Source of the DNA: Clostridium saccharoperbutylacetonicum N1-4(HMT)
GTDB taxonomy: Bacteria > Bacillota > Clostridia > Clostridiales > Clostridiaceae
Assembly (NCBI RefSeq): GCF_000340885.1
Contig: NC_020291.1
Coordinates: 152,501-216,500 of the forward strand
Length of the DNA stretch: 64,000 nucleotides
Direction: 5' to 3'
The notes beneath the pieces were generated by a model, which did no database searches, was not told the DNA's origin, and was given only the letters and a program-made list of their open reading frames with translations. Shown here piece by piece: positions 62,601-64,000 of the stretch (the stretch's first letter is position 1; each line of letters begins with the position of its first letter). Both the position numbers and the translations under genes were made by a program.

Positions 62601-63443
62601 ATGAGAGAAATTAATGTTGAGCTTGTTAGAGATGCTGTGAGAAAATTATCTATAGAAGCCAATTATTTTTTAGGGGCAGATATTAAAGAGGCATTAGAGA
62701 AAGCTAAGAATGAAGAAACATGGAAGTTAGCAGAAGATGTTTTAGATAAAATAATTATTAATTCAGAGATTGCATGTAATGAAGAGATGCCTATGTGTCA
62801 AGATACAGGCATGGCATGTGTCTTTGTTGAGATAGGACAAGATGTGCATTTAATTGGAGGAAGCCTTGAAGATGCGATTAATGAGGGAGTACGCAGAGGA
62901 TATGAGGAAGGGTTTTTAAGAAAATCAGTTGTTGGAGATCCAATTAGAAGAGTTAACACAAAGGATAACACACCAGCTGTAATTTATTATGATATTACAG
63001 AAGGAGATAAAATTAAAATTACGTTAGCTCCAAAAGGTTTTGGATCAGAGAATATGAGTAAAATTGGGATGCTAAAACCTTCAGATGGGTTAGAGGGAGT
63101 TAAAAAATTTATAATAGATACAGTTAAGGCAGCAGGCCCAAATCCATGTCCACCAATGATTATAGGAGTCGGAATAGGTGGAACATTTGATAAAGCTGCT
63201 TATTTGGCTAAAAAGGCATTACTTAGGCCTATTAATATAAGAAACAAAGATAACTTTTATGAAGATTTAGAGAATGAATTATTGATAAAAATAAATGAAT
63301 TAGGAATTGGTCCGCAAGGATTTGGTGGTAGGACTACTGCTTTGGGTCTAAATATTGAAACTTATCCTACTCATATTGCAGGATTGCCAGTTGCAGTAAA
63401 TATTAATTGTCATGCTACCAGACATAAAGAAGTTGTATTATAA
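62601..63443 (+). CDS. Class I fumarate hydratase, alpha subunit
   Basis: A 280-aa N-terminal-domain subunit of the two-part oxygen-sensitive Fe-S hydro-lyase (fumarate to malate; TtdA/FumA family). Cluster cysteines are in [15 protein letters not shown] (two) and [13 protein letters not shown]. The [15 protein letters not shown] stretch is also typical. AAAAGGAG precedes the ATG. L-tartrate dehydratase is an alternative, since the families overlap; fumarase is favoured because this is the common clostridial arrangement. Confidence 0.9.
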   Translation: MREINVELVRDAVRKLSIEANYFLGADIKEALEKAKNEETWKLAEDVLDKIIINSEIACNEEMPMCQDTGMACVFVEIGQDVHLIGGSLEDAINEGVRRGYEEGFLRKSVVGDPIRRVNTKDNTPAVIYYDITEGDKIKITLAPKGFGSENMSKIGMLKPSDGLEGVKKFIIDTVKAAGPNPCPPMIIGVGIGGTFDKAAYLAKKALLRPINIRNKDNFYEDLENELLIKINELGIGPQGFGGRTTALGLNIETYPTHIAGLPVAVNINCHATRHKEVVL

Positions 63444-63553
63444 ATATAGAAGTTTAGATTTTTTAAATTATGGAACATTTTGAATTAGTAAAGATTTGAG
63501 TGATCTTAGTTATAGATTAAGAATACTTATTATATTGTTTGGAGGAAAAAGGG

Positions 63554-64000
63554 ATGGAAGTTAGATTACAAACGCCTCTTACAGAAGATAAAATACTAAA
63601 CTTAAAAGCAGGGGATAGTGTATTATTAAGTGGAGTAATTTACTCAGCTAGAGATGCAGCGCATAAAAGATTAATTGATTTATTAGTTGAGGGGAAAGAG
63701 TTGCCGTTAGATATAAAGGATGAAACTATATATTATGTTGGACCATCTCCAGCGAAACCAGGAAAGGTGATAGGATCAGCAGGTCCTACAACAAGTTATA
63801 GAATGGATGCATATGCACCAACATTGATGGATTTGGGACTAAGAGGTATGATAGGTAAGGGTGCAAGAAATGGTGAAGTAATTGATGCAATTAAAAGAAA
63901 TAAGGCAATTTATTTTGGAGCAATTGGCGGTGCTGCCGCACTTATAGGGAAAAGTATAATTAAATCTGAAATAATTGCATATGAGGATTTAGGCGCAGAA
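63554..64000 (+). CDS. Class I fumarate hydratase, beta subunit (partial, cut at window end)
   Basis: An open frame from the ATG at 63554 to the window edge, 149 codons without stop. It begins MEVRLQTPLTEDKILNLKAG, then SARDAAHKRL, YYVGPSPAKPGKVIGSAGPT and GMIGKGARN, typical of the C-terminal-domain subunit. GGAGGAAAAAGGG precedes the ATG, 110 nt after the alpha gene. The 3' part lies outside the window. Confidence 0.93.
   Translation, partial: MEVRLQTPLTEDKILNLKAGDSVLLSGVIYSARDAAHKRLIDLLVEGKELPLDIKDETIYYVGPSPAKPGKVIGSAGPTTSYRMDAYAPTLMDLGLRGMIGKGARNGEVIDAIKRNKAIYFGAIGGAAALIGKSIIKSEIIAYEDLGAE

Overview
The window is a low-GC Firmicutes chromosome segment, most likely a spore-forming Clostridium sensu stricto. 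The signs are strong AT bias, AGA-rich coding, a sigma-G inhibitor (gin), sigH, cwlD, ricT, a 2[4Fe-4S] ferredoxin, the zinc forms of L33, L36 and S14, and gene order typical of clostridia next to an rRNA operon. I cannot name the species from sequence alone. Nearly everything is core housekeeping. I see no phage, insertion sequence or CRISPR array.

Layout. 1-1835: the 3' half of a 23S rRNA, 5S rRNA, tRNA-Phe and tRNA-Cys. 1969-7749: a divergent M20-type amidohydrolase on the minus strand, then gin-tmk-darA-holB-ricT, a small HMA-fold protein, a ferredoxin and a minus-strand metallo-beta-lactamase-fold protein. 7871-16600: a CtsR box and ctsR-mcsA-mcsB-clpC, then radA, disA and a membrane PIN/TRAM protein. 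16621-23381: ispD, a proline-type T-box leader with proS, then cysS, mrnC, rlmB, yacP and sigH. 23458-40701: tRNA-Thr, tuf, rpmG-secE-nusG, rplKA, rplJL, rpoBC, rpsL-rpsG-fusA and a second identical tuf. 40878-56882: the S10-spc-alpha ribosomal superoperon with secY, adk, map, a KOW protein, infA, rpmJ and rpoA. 56993-63443: ecfA1-ecfA2-ecfT-truA, rplM-rpsI, cwlD and fumarase alpha. Fumarase beta runs off the right edge.

How the parts work together. Transcription (rpoA, rpoB, rpoC, nusG, sigH), translation (rRNA, tRNAs, r-proteins, EF-Tu, EF-G, IF-1), protein export (SecE, SecY) and nascent-chain processing (Map) are encoded as growth-linked blocks. Each block has its own promoter, and most have a structured 5' leader (T-box, L10, and candidate L1, S10, rpoB, rpsM and L13 leaders). 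The c-di-AMP synthase DisA and the c-di-AMP receptor DarA both lie here. The CtsR-McsA-McsB-ClpC protein-quality module is complete by gene content.

Most notable. McsB keeps the guanido-kinase fold but has lost the residues expected for arginine phosphorylation: both catalytic glutamates are lysine, three conserved arginines are changed and the active-site cysteine is serine. It looks like a pseudokinase kept in an intact ctsR-mcsA-mcsB-clpC operon. Two more enzymes here, the M20 hydrolase and the MBL-fold protein, also carry several substitutions at expected metal-ligand positions. The r-protein and rpoB leaders are the next best targets.
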